In this document: one piece after another, positions 56,131 to 64,000 of the stretch
Layout of the letters: every line of letters starts with the position of its first letter
Numbering within the stretch: the first letter of the stretch is position 1
DNA from: Perilla frutescens
Taxonomy: Eukaryota > Streptophyta > Magnoliopsida > Lamiales > Lamiaceae
Assembly (NCBI GenBank): GCA_026008535.1
Contig: BRKX01000007.1
Span: forward strand, 6,657,001 to 6,721,000
Reading direction: 5' to 3'
Length of the DNA: 64,000 bases
Program-made: the position numbers and the translations under genes
The notes under the pieces: generated by a model
Databases searched by the model: none
Seen by the model: the letters and a program-made list of their open reading frames with translations, nothing else
What the model was told of the DNA's origin: nothing

Positions 56131-56705
56131 CTGTTTTGCAGACCTTATCCTCTCCACTTCCCTTTATTATTTAAGGATGAATTTTGATCCATTTTGGAGT
56201 ATGGATTTAACCACCTAACTTGGTGAAACCAAACACTATTGCATTCCCTTTGAAAAATTTTCCCCAAATTGTAAAAAGTAGAAAATAGCCAAGGAGAGAA
56301 GGAGAAGAAGGGTTTGGTGAATATTGTTCTTGAAGAGTTGAAGTGGAAGGGTCATTGTGGATATTTTTGTACATCCTATTGGTTTAATCTAATCTCTATC
56401 TATATTTATTTACAAGTTTTGTGATTGCAATCTTAAGAGCATGAGTAGCTAATCAATTTAGGTTTTGGGGTGTTGGATCTTTTGATGATATGTGATTCAT
56501 ATGGTTTTGAGAATACCTTAATCAAGGATCTAGAACCATAGAGCCCCTTTTTATTACCCTTTTAAATCTTTCATTTGAAGTGTTTAATATTCTACATTCA
56601 AGAGTACCACTTGTGAAATTTGGTGAACTTTGAACAAAACTTTTTCTATGAAATGATGTTTGTGTAAATAGTGAATGTAACTTGGGTTAACATTACTTGC
56701 ATTGT

Positions 56706-57549
56706 GTTTTTTTTTTCAAAACAAAGCACCCCTAAGGGTGGGGCATTCGGCACCATGCCCAGCCTGTAAATAAATACGGAAACGTCTCGTACAAAGTCAT
56801 GGGCGGAATATGTCCCAAAAGTGAACATATCCCTAACCAAGTACGTGAACCTGATAACAGAAAAATAAACAATGGAGATGCATCCACAAATCGAATGCTA
56901 ACTCTAAAAATAAAGAAATCATAATAACATGGAGCGCAGCCACATACCAACTGAGACTCCAAACAAACAAACAAACCACAAATATAAAATAAGCCAACAA
57001 TAATAACAACGAGCCTCATCAATGATACCTAAATCGAAAGTTGGGATAACCCAACCGATCCATCCGTACCAAGGAGAGAAGATAAGGAGGTGCTGAAACG
57101 TCGTCATAAAATGTCAAAACTGAGGTCTGGGCCCCTCTACCAGTAAGGAAATCAGCCGCCCGGTTTTCCTCATGATGAATATGCGTGAACCGAACATGCC
57201 GACCTCTACACAAAAATCTGATGGAGGTAAGCGTGTGACGAGTCATAGCCGAGCCCTGACGCCCCGACTGCAACACCGACACAACAGAAGCTGCATCCAT
57301 CTCGATCCAAACATGATCTGAATATTGAACTGCAAGCCGGAGACCGTGAAGAAGAGCCTGGAACTCAGCATCGAAGCTGGAAGCCGCCCTCAAGGGCGCA
57401 CAAAAACTAGCCAAGAGCGATCCAGTATGATCCTGAACGAGTCCTCCACCACCAGCCGCCATCTGAAGATCTATCGAGAAAGCCCCATCCGTGTTGAGCT
57501 TCACCCAGGGTGCCTCCAGAGGTCGCCACGACACCATTCTAGACCGGAG
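56706..57549 (-). mobile_element. 5'-truncated LINE (L1-type) with 17-bp TSD
   Basis: Direct repeat AACATTACTTGCATTGT on both sides (56689-56705 and 57550-57566). Poly(A) tail on the minus strand at about 56716-56707. Only the 3' end of the second ORF (RNase H) and the 3' UTR are present, as expected for a 5'-truncated L1 insertion. It lies inside the Athila/TAT-like LTR. Confidence 0.9.
57026..57549 (-). pseudogene. LINE RNase H-like domain, 5'-truncated
   Basis: Minus strand. Within the frame, WRPLEAPWVKLNTDGAFS, GGGGLVQDHTGSLLASFCAP, FDAEFQALLHGLRLAVQ, VWIEMDAASVV and the HHEENRAADFL motif are the plant RNase H-like (RVT_3) domain at the C-terminus of L1 ORF2. Acidic residues of the active site (D in NTDG, E in FDAE, D in EMDA, D in RAADF) are present. 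The upstream RT is missing through 5' truncation; codons upstream of 57549 come from the LTR and are not part of the LINE. A host RVT_3 gene is less likely given TSD and tail. Confidence 0.85.
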
Positions 57550-57675
57550 AACATTACTTGCATTGTTAAGATTATAACTCTTAATCCTTGTGGTTCGACT
57601 CGTATCAGTGCTTGCTACATTCGTGTACACTTGTACTTGGCACGATCTATTATTTGAGGTATTAAATACCGCATC

Positions 57676-59768
57676 AGATATGCGCTACTATTAAGTGCAT
57701 ACCCAACAAAGATACAATCTACCGTTTTAGGGTCGATTTTAACTTATTTAGGAAGTGACACTTCAACCTTAGCCAAATACCCCCACACTTTAAGGTATTT
57801 GTAAGATGGCTTGCGTCCTTTCCACGGCTCATAAGGTGTTACATCCTTATCCTTAAGTGGAATCTTGTTCAGGGTATAGTTAGCTATCAACACAGCTTCC
57901 CCCCACAAGTTTTGTGGTAGTCCTGAACTTATCAACAAAGTGTTCATCACCTCTTTTAGAGTTCGTTTTTGTGTTCAACAATACCATTTAGACTGTGGTG
58001 AATAGGGAGCCGTAGTTTGATGAATTATACCCACCTCTACGTATAATTCTTCAAACGGGACAACATATTCTTAAAAGCTTGAATCGCCTCATCTTTACTT
58101 TTTAAAAGATAAAGATAACAATATCTTGTGCAATCATCAATAAAAGTAATAAAGTATTTTTTACCGCCTCTAGTTTGCATAAACTTTAAATCACACACGT
58201 CTGTGTGAATTAGATCTAGATGATTAGTACTCCATTCAACCGAATGAAACAGTAACATGGCTAATTTTGTTTCGACACAAACTTCACATTTGTTTTGTGT
58301 ATTAAATTGGTTTACTTTTAGTAAATCTAAATTTACTAAACATTTTATAGAATTTAGATTAACATGTCCTAATCTACAATGCTATAAATTAGAGCACTCA
58401 ACAAGCAAGTAAGCAGAAAAATTCACTTTATTATCACATTCTTTTGCAACACGGTGCATAGCCATTACATTCATTTTGAAAAGTCCATTGGCGAGATAAC
58501 CCCGGTCCCCAACCAAGGAACCTTCTATACTTGCTTAAAATAAACTTTTCAGACTCAACCACTAGTCTAAAAGCATGATTGACTAACAATGAGCCCGAAA
58601 CCAAATTTTTACGGATGTCCGGGACATGTAGCACATCCTTCAGAGTTAGCTCCTGGCTTGAAGTCAACTTCAGAATCACGTTACCCACATTAGCCACTTC
58701 AGACGAGGCTTGGTTTTCCATGTGCAACTTTCTATCTTCAACAGCTTTGTAGGTAGCAAACGAGCCCTTATCGGAGCAAACATGACAAGTGGCCCTGGTG
58801 TCGACGAACCACTCTCTCGGGTTGTCCACGTGGTTGGCTTCAAACACAACCGCAACCAAGTCATCGTCATCCTAATCGTCTTGACATGCTTTACCTTTTT
58901 CCTTTGGTGTTGTGTTCCGCCATGTGCGCACCATAATTGGTATGCTTCTTCTTTGGAGCCGTACAATGTTTGGACATGTGCCCCGGCTTGTCACAATTGA
59001 AGCAGTTGCCATTGAACTTCGTCATTGGCTTATTCCCTTTGTCAACATGACCCGGGCGCTTCCTTTTGTTGCTATTTAATGATCCACCACGTTCCATCAA
59101 ATTAGCCTTGGCCTCGATCGGGACTCGTGGTCTCGGATCCACCTTTCGATTATCGGCTTCAATTTGAAGCTTAACCACAAGGTCTTCAAGAGTCATCTCC
59201 TTTTGCTTGTGCTTGAGATAGCTCTTGAAGTCATTCCAACACGGTGGCAACTTCTCAATCACTGCAGCAACAGTGAAAGAGTCAGGAAAGACCATCCCTT
59301 CAGTATGAACGTCGGCACAATGAGCTGAAGCTTTTGCACTTGATCCATAACTGACTGGGTGTCCATCATCTTGAAATCGAGGAACTTTGCCACCATGAAC
59401 TTTTTAGTTCCGGCATCCTCCGTTTTGTACTTCTTTTCTAATGCCTCACATAGCTTCTTAGCACTAGCTACATTTCCGTATACAGAATATAAACTATCTA
59501 CCAAACAATTAAGTACATAGTTTTTATAAAGAAAGTCTCCATTGATCCATTGATCATAAATTGTCCGTTTGTTGATGTCCGACTCGTTTTCATCAATCAC
59601 CGGAGTGTCTTCTTTGATGTAACTTGCAACCCCCAAGGTGGTTAGGTAAAAAAGTATCTTCTGCTGCCACCTCTTGAAGTCTAAACCGGAGAACTTCTCC
59701 GACTTCTCAGCTTGGCCATGGGGAATGGTCCTCATAGATGCAGCAACTGGGGTTGATGATGACGCCAT
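57676..59768 (-). pseudogene. Copia-2 gag-pol remnant (gag, PR, part of INT)
   Basis: Gag starts MASSSTPVAASMRTIPHG at 59768, with FSGLDFKRWQQKILFYL. The frame shifts near 59290 and gag continues SFTVAAVIEKLPPCWNDF to the zinc knuckle CFNCDKPGHMSKHC. Protease region 58859-58434: WFVDTRATCHVC, where the usual Asp-Ser/Thr-Gly-Ala is DTRA, so the catalytic Gly is lost. Then LGHVN and the integrase core 58258-58037 (LDLIHTDVCDL, FITFIDDCTRYCYLYLL) and 57950-57676 (LPQNLWGEAV, KTVDCIFVGYA). Pol ends at about 57676 at the junction with the Athila/TAT-like LTR. Several stops and frameshifts; dead. Confidence 0.9.
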
Positions 59769-59814
59769 TCTAGCAAAGGTAATTGTTTCTTTTAATTGTT
59801 ATTTGTCGTGTGAC

Positions 59815-60996
59815 TGTTATAAAGAACTACACATTCTGGAATTCGTTACACACTGAATTACAAAGACACACGAAAGGAGTAGAAGAGTAGAAATAAGTAC
59901 AACAAACTGAAATAAATAATTTAGAACAAACTGGAACTTGAAGCAGGTTCCGGCAAGCCGAGTCGAGGGGACCTCTCTCCGAAGATAAATACGCCCTGGC
60001 TAGTACTCACGGTTAGGCAGATTGTCTCTCAAAGATGAAACGGCTTTTCGTCCTTCCGGCAGTAGTACCACAAGTCCAGTAAGGTTCCAGCGAACTAGAC
60101 AATGTCGAGAACTGGGAGCTGAGACTTGAAGAGAAAATATGCAGGCAATATGTATCTAAGCTTGTGCAGAATGTAGCATAGTTTGCATGCTGGAATGTCC
60201 TATTTATAGGCACATCTCTACTGTAGGGGACAACTAGGGTTTGAGGGCATTCAAACCAGGTGGTGTAACCTCCAGGAGTTACAACTTTCAGCTCTTGTAA
60301 ATCCCGACAGGTGTCCCTTGTCCTCACGGATTCCGACACGTGTCCAAAGCAGCTGCAGACTTTGACTCCCTTAGGAGTTACTTTCGGTTACACTCCATCC
60401 CCACTAACTCCACCATCTCCATGTGGGAGTTACACCCATGAATCCACTTAATTCCACCAACTCCAGGTGGGAGTTACACAATTCAAGTTGTTTGGAGTTA
60501 CACAACTCAGTTAGACGTGCACTACTAAGTACACCCGTGACTCGGGAACGATCGATCGACCCGTAGAACCGCTGCCGACCCGCTTCGCAACCTGTCAATT
60601 TTCGAACTGTAAAACCGTAATGGGCACGGGCACGGACGGGCGCGCGCGTGTGGGCTCACGAGCCATATCCTTGTGCACTTAGTGATTAACCTTAAGTGTT
60701 AATACACTTAAATACACCTCTTAACTAAGTTAATTAAGAAATAAATGTGGGATAATTAAATATGTTTTAAACACATTATCCCACATACCATAAAATGCCC
60801 AATCGTGTGACCGATTTCAACCACTTATTTCTCACTCATTGAAAATCAGATTTGAGAAAATAAAAATTTTACGATTATCTACTACAAACATAGATCAATC
60901 GTATGCTATTTAATTCCTCCAAAATTAAATAATCCGATCACCAAAAATCGGATAAAATGAGTCACGGCTCACTTTATTAAATCCAATTTTCCAACA
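59815..60996 (-). repeat. Copia-2 5' LTR, 1182 bp
   Basis: On the minus strand it starts TGTTGGAAAATTGGATTT (60996) and ends TTCTTTATAACA (59815). It includes several near-palindromic GGAGTTACA/CTCCA elements (60265-60500) and a GC-rich stretch GGGCGCGCGCGTG (about 60638). Confidence 0.88.
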
Positions 60997-61001
60997 ATTA
61001 A

Positions 61002-62642
61002 TAAAACATATTATTGATTTTTTTTAATCTAATATTCTTATTTATTTTAAAATTTCAATCCAAATAACAATCAAATTTATTGATGCAATATATTATTTAA
61101 TACATTTTTGTTTACTAATACTTTTATTTTATTTTAATATTTTGAAATAGATAATAATCAAATTTATTAATTAAATATATTGTAGAATTTATTTTCATTT
61201 TGTTGTATTTCCTTTTATTTTAAAAAATTGAATCACATAATATTCAAATTTATTAATGCAATATATTAACTAATTTATTATATAAAATAATTTTGAATTT
61301 AGTATGATGAGTGTAAAACATATTGTTGAAATGAAAAAAAAAATTGAATTTGTTAGAAGGGGTATAAAAATTTGAATTTAATAAGAGGAGTGTAAACATT
61401 TTAATCATTTTTTAAGGAGAAGAGCTTATTAGTTTTTTATATTATTAACCATATGTATTTTTTTCTCTCGCTTTTTTATATTTAAATTAATATTTCATGT
61501 TTTTCTAATAATTAAATTATGTTTAACTAATTGAGAATCAATGCAACCAATTTAAAGTAATTGTATATATGATACATTATATTTGTAATTATTGATAATT
61601 AACAAAATAATTTTTGTTGATTATCACGTAATTTTCAAATGAAATTCTTGTTTATTTTGGTATAGATTAGTTTAATTTTTATTTTTCATTTTTATTAGAT
61701 TTTTTTTTAATTTGAAGTCATTTAATTTTTCATTACATATTTGTAGAGATTTTTATGGAGATTTCAAATTTTACATCATAACAAGGCAACCTCTTTCTAG
61801 AATTGACTATAAGGGTGCAAGTGTAAATAGACATCAATCAATAATTAGAATCTTAATTAACAACTTATAAAAAATTGAAATCTTACTTTAATTAAATATT
61901 ATGGTCGGCCGCACTATGGCCAAATAACATTTTCCAAAGAAAATTTACATACGGATATATATAATTCTTTATGATAGAGTAAGGTATTCATCAATCCAGT
62001 ACGTATGACTTGTAACTATAGAAACTGTAGCATATAACCAGGGCCCGCCTCTGAAATTTCGAGTGCTTGTGCCACATTTAAAATGGTGGCCCTAGTTTAA
62101 TATAAGAAAAATCAAAATAAATATAAAATGGGCCTCAAAAATATTATTCTTCAAAATTACAATTTTTTTATATGATATTACTGTTCATGAGTGCAAACTT
62201 ATTTTTGTAAAAACAAACCAACGTGTCATATATTAAAAAAACATAAAAAAAATTTAGCATATGGAAACAGAAAAAAGGAGATTGACCAATCTCATTAAAC
62301 ACTGCATGAGCATGTTTTTTCGATTTTCGATAAGCTAGTGGGAATTATGACGCGAAAGAGGGGAGGCAAATGGGAATGGGTGGGTGGCGGCGGTGATCGA
62401 AGCGACGGAGGCGGCGGCGTTGTAACTCCTCTGCTGCATTAGAGCAGCATGCAGAGTCCTCAGCTAGCTTCACCGTTTTGGGCCAATGGAAATTTTGGGA
62501 TTTATTTTTCTCTTGATATCTTTTATTAATTTTTTTTAATTGAAATTTGTATAAATATTGGTTTTTGGATAGTTATGTTGGTGTGTAAAATTGTGTGAAA
62601 TGATCCAAATAGATAAAAAATGTGTGTTAATATGTGTGTGGG
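61002..62642. other. Intergenic AT-rich DNA
   Basis: No gene. 62041-62100 (CAGGGCCCGCCTCTGAAATT, then GGTGGCCC) looks like one end of a CAGGGGCGG-type hAT MITE, but no partner end was found. 62365-62425 is GC-rich and exon-like (GGCGGCGGTG), without an identifiable product. Confidence 0.45.
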
Positions 62643-62746
62643 TGTTTTTTTTTTCTTACACACTCGATCTAGTGGTATTGAGGAGATTCGAACTCGTGAC
62701 CTTTGGTTTCCAAGCAACTTCACTCCACCACTAGACCATCCCCACC
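62643..62746 (-). mobile_element. tRNA-derived SINE, second copy
   Basis: Minus-strand head GGGGATGGTCTAGTGGTGGAG, then ACCAAAGGTCACGAGTTCGAATCTCC and TGTGTAAG with a homopolymer tail. Same family as 9989-10107. The flanks resemble each other (TGTGTGTTAATATG against CGTGTGTTTACTAATG), so the TSD is decayed. Confidence 0.8.
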
Positions 62747-63178
62747 AAAACGTGTGTTTACTAATGGTGTTAGATTTTCAGGGTAATGTGAACCATCTTA
62801 ATTAGAAAGTCGAGGCTAATTGAACCAAATAATAAGAAGAGGACAATATGAGTCTTGAATAATAGTCGACGGGCCTATTTGACCATTATTCCCTTTTTTC
62901 GATATGGTTTTGTTATTGAACTATCTTTGTTTTTTCACTATTGCATTTATTATTCTATAAAAAATATTTTGATTAAATTATTTATAGGTGTGGAACATAT
63001 CAAAATCGATGACCATTTTACTAGAGAAATTAAGCAAGTGACAACAGTGATTTCCCTCACTATTCCATCTTAATCATGCAACCAAACACAAGCAAAAATT
63101 TCTAGCCGTTACCATTCATCGCTCCATCACTAGATCATCATTTATTTAAAAATATATATTTTTTAAAATTTCTCTGAA
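62747..63178. other. Intergenic DNA
   Basis: Nothing recognised. The plus-strand ORF 62855-63073 is Ile/Phe/Tyr-rich and typical of chance ORFs in AT-rich DNA. Confidence 0.45.
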
Positions 63179-63340
63179 GGCCCCGTTCGGTTTCCTAGAT
63201 AAGATAAGAGTCAGATACAGTATGGAATAGACCAAGATTGAATCATGGCTAAAAAAGGTGTTCGGTTTATTTGTCAATTTTATACAATCTTACAATCATG
63301 TTTGGTGTGCAAGATTATATAATGCTAATTTCTTGATCAT
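63179..63340. mobile_element. Possible Harbinger-type terminus
   Basis: GGCCCCGTTCGGTTTCC (63180-63196) resembles the GGCCCCGTTTGGTT ends of PIF/Harbinger elements and related MITEs, followed by a second GTTCGGTTTA and TTTGGTGTG. Only one end is in view; the other side is interrupted or out of the window. Confidence 0.45.
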
Positions 63341-63484
63341 TTACTAATATACCCCTGATCGACCTTTTATTTTTTTGTTTTTCCATTTTTTTCATTTTTA
63401 ATTTTTATTTTCTGTTCATCTTGTTCTTCATCCAAACTCAAGTCTCCAGCCATGTTTTGGGTCTAAATTTCCAAATCTGCTGTT

Positions 63485-63760
63485 ATGGGTAGGAGGAAAC
63501 AAAATTCTGGGCAATCTGCCCAGATTTCAACACCTTCTCCAGCATCCAAAAAATCAGCCAAGAAACTGGCCCAGATCTCCCGCTCTTCTGCAGTTACATC
63601 TGCAAAAAAATCCACAGAAAAAACAGCATCAACTTCCTACTCCAATTCCTCAAAACAGCAAAAACCACCCAGCTCTCCATCAGCCAACGCCAACCCTGCT
63701 CACCCTCACATCACTGACCCCCCTGCAAACCCAACAACACAACAGTCTGGGTTGAAATTT
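63485..63760 (+). CDS. Ser/Lys/Pro-rich ORF, unrecognised, 3' end disrupted
   Basis: Starts MGRRKQNSGQSAQISTPSP, continues with Lys/Ser-rich and Pro/Asn-rich low-complexity sequence, and after about residue 88 runs into the dispersed MITE (from about 63749), which supplies the stop at 63802. It lies 300 bp inside the Harbinger-like end, so it could be the N-terminal region of a transposon protein such as a Myb-like partner, or of a host gene. No domain is visible. The upstream region does not show a clear promoter. Confidence 0.4.
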
Positions 63761-64000
63761 CCTGTTACACTTCTATGTGTTTCACTCCGTGTTTCACTAT
63801 AAAATTTATGACTTTAGTAATATTTATTATAAAATAAAAATTAATTATAACATAAATAATCATAATCAACATTTAACAACAAAAAGAATGAATTTAAAAA
63901 GTTAAAAATTGTAATTTTGAATTAATCAACCATAATAATGCATTATTAATTGAAAATTGAAAATTAAATACTAAAAAATAATTATAAACCCTAATTGGGT
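63749..64000. repeat. Dispersed MITE-like family, copy at right edge
   Basis: GAAATTTCCTGTTACACTTC, TTTCACTATAAAATTTATGA, TTTAGTAATATTTATTATAAA, then TAAATACTAAAAAATAATTA and AACCCTAATTGGGT. It shares these blocks with the copies at about 4136 and 6276, and its last block with the centre of the element in the glucanase intron. Cut by the window end. Confidence 0.65.

Larger units (their letters stand above)
53482..57673 (+). mobile_element. Athila/TAT-like Ty3-gypsy relic inside Copia-2
   Basis: Plus strand. A degenerate coiled-coil ORF (53713-54120) ends before a first polypurine-like tract (54282-54298). A 1.3-kb non-coding region follows, then a second tract GTTTGGGGGAG (55644-55654) and the 3' LTR 55655-57673. 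There is no RT or integrase, and the 5' LTR was not recognised; 53487-53560 (TGATGAGTGCATCAATTGC) could be a fragment of another LTR. The long spacer between two purine tracts and the (A)AGTTTGGGGGAG motif resemble Athila/TAT elements. Flanks do not give a TSD, consistent with a deletion at the left side. Confidence 0.6.
55655..57673 (+). repeat. Athila/TAT-like 3' LTR, with a LINE inserted
   Basis: Starts TGATAATTGTGATTTTTG after the polypurine tract and ends TTAAATACCGCA where copia pol resumes. The end region holds CCTTGTGGTTCGACTCGTATC. Without the LINE (56706-57549, plus TSD) it is about 1.16 kb. It includes a GC-rich tandem array at 55794-56130. Confidence 0.65.
53110..60996 (-). mobile_element. 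Copia-2: Ty1-copia element, interior partly replaced
   Basis: TSD ATTAA on both sides (53105-53109 and 60997-61001). On the minus strand: 5' LTR 60996-59815, gag from 59768, pol down to about 57676, then an Athila/TAT-like element (57673 to about 53482) in place of RT, RNase H and most of the 3' LTR, then the outer 371 bp of the 3' LTR (53480-53110). No clear initiator-tRNA PBS follows the 5' LTR; the sequence there is GTCACACGACAAATAAC. The element is non-functional. Confidence 0.88.

Noticed and set aside
1..64000. CRISPR array, bacterial defence system or phage-type module
   Set aside because: The DNA is plant nuclear sequence. Direct repeats are satellites, LTRs or MITEs, without regular spacers or cas-like genes.

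Overview
The window is repeat-rich, AT-rich nuclear DNA of a flowering plant. Introns, a plant defence-type receptor kinase, a plant GH17 glucanase, Ty1-copia and Ty3-gypsy elements, tRNA-derived SINEs and hAT/CACTA/Stowaway-like elements all fit a eudicot, perhaps an asterid, but I cannot place the species. Only two host genes look complete. Most of the other sequence is transposable elements, many nested, and several are bounded by target-site duplications (TSDs) readable in the sequence.

Left part (1-14463). Decayed Helitron coding sequence lies on the minus strand (1-2565). After about 5 kb of non-coding DNA with dispersed repeats comes a two-exon GH17 glucan endo-1,3-beta-glucosidase gene (7700-9567, plus). 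A 745-bp hAT-type element with TSD GTGGAAAC ends 13 bp upstream of its TATA box, and a long-inverted-repeat MITE fills part of its intron. The gene is followed by a SINE (9989-10107) and by a hAT-type MITE (10303-13495) that was split by a 2.7-kb solo LTR (10621-13343).

Middle (14464-31949). A six-exon LRR receptor-like kinase of subfamily XII type lies on the minus strand (22009-14464). Its exons join in frame to about 1200 residues and its kinase is non-RD. Its introns carry a foldback element and a Stowaway-like MITE split by a second foldback, and two copies of one MITE family flank the gene. Beyond it are tandem repeats, a CCCTAAA-rich tract, CACTA-like and long-TIR elements, a 120-bp copy of the glucanase 3' end (29898-30017) and a 369-bp hAT MITE.

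Right part (31955-60996) is two nested retrotransposon complexes. Copia-1 (31955-51411, minus, TSD TATGT) contains two solo LTRs, an intron-bearing fragment of a PDI-like gene with an ERp29-type domain, a 3.6-kb hAT-like element that itself holds a CACTA-like element, and, inside its 5' LTR, a nearly complete Ty3-gypsy chromovirus (40254-51039). That gypsy element has a gag-pol with three stop codons, a C-terminal chromodomain and an extra intact acidic ORF upstream of gag. Copia-2 (53110-60996, minus, TSD ATTAA) lost its RT/RNase H part and one LTR interior to an Athila/TAT-like element, which itself carries a 5'-truncated LINE with a 17-bp TSD. The right edge (61002-64000) has another SINE, a possible Harbinger-type terminus with a low-complexity ORF, and one more copy of a dispersed MITE.

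I see no bacterial-type system, CRISPR array or canonical tRNA/rRNA gene. The most unusual items are the extra gypsy ORF, the captured PDI-like exons, the insertion next to the catalytic nucleophile of the glucanase, and the broken LRR phase at the first splice junction of the receptor kinase.
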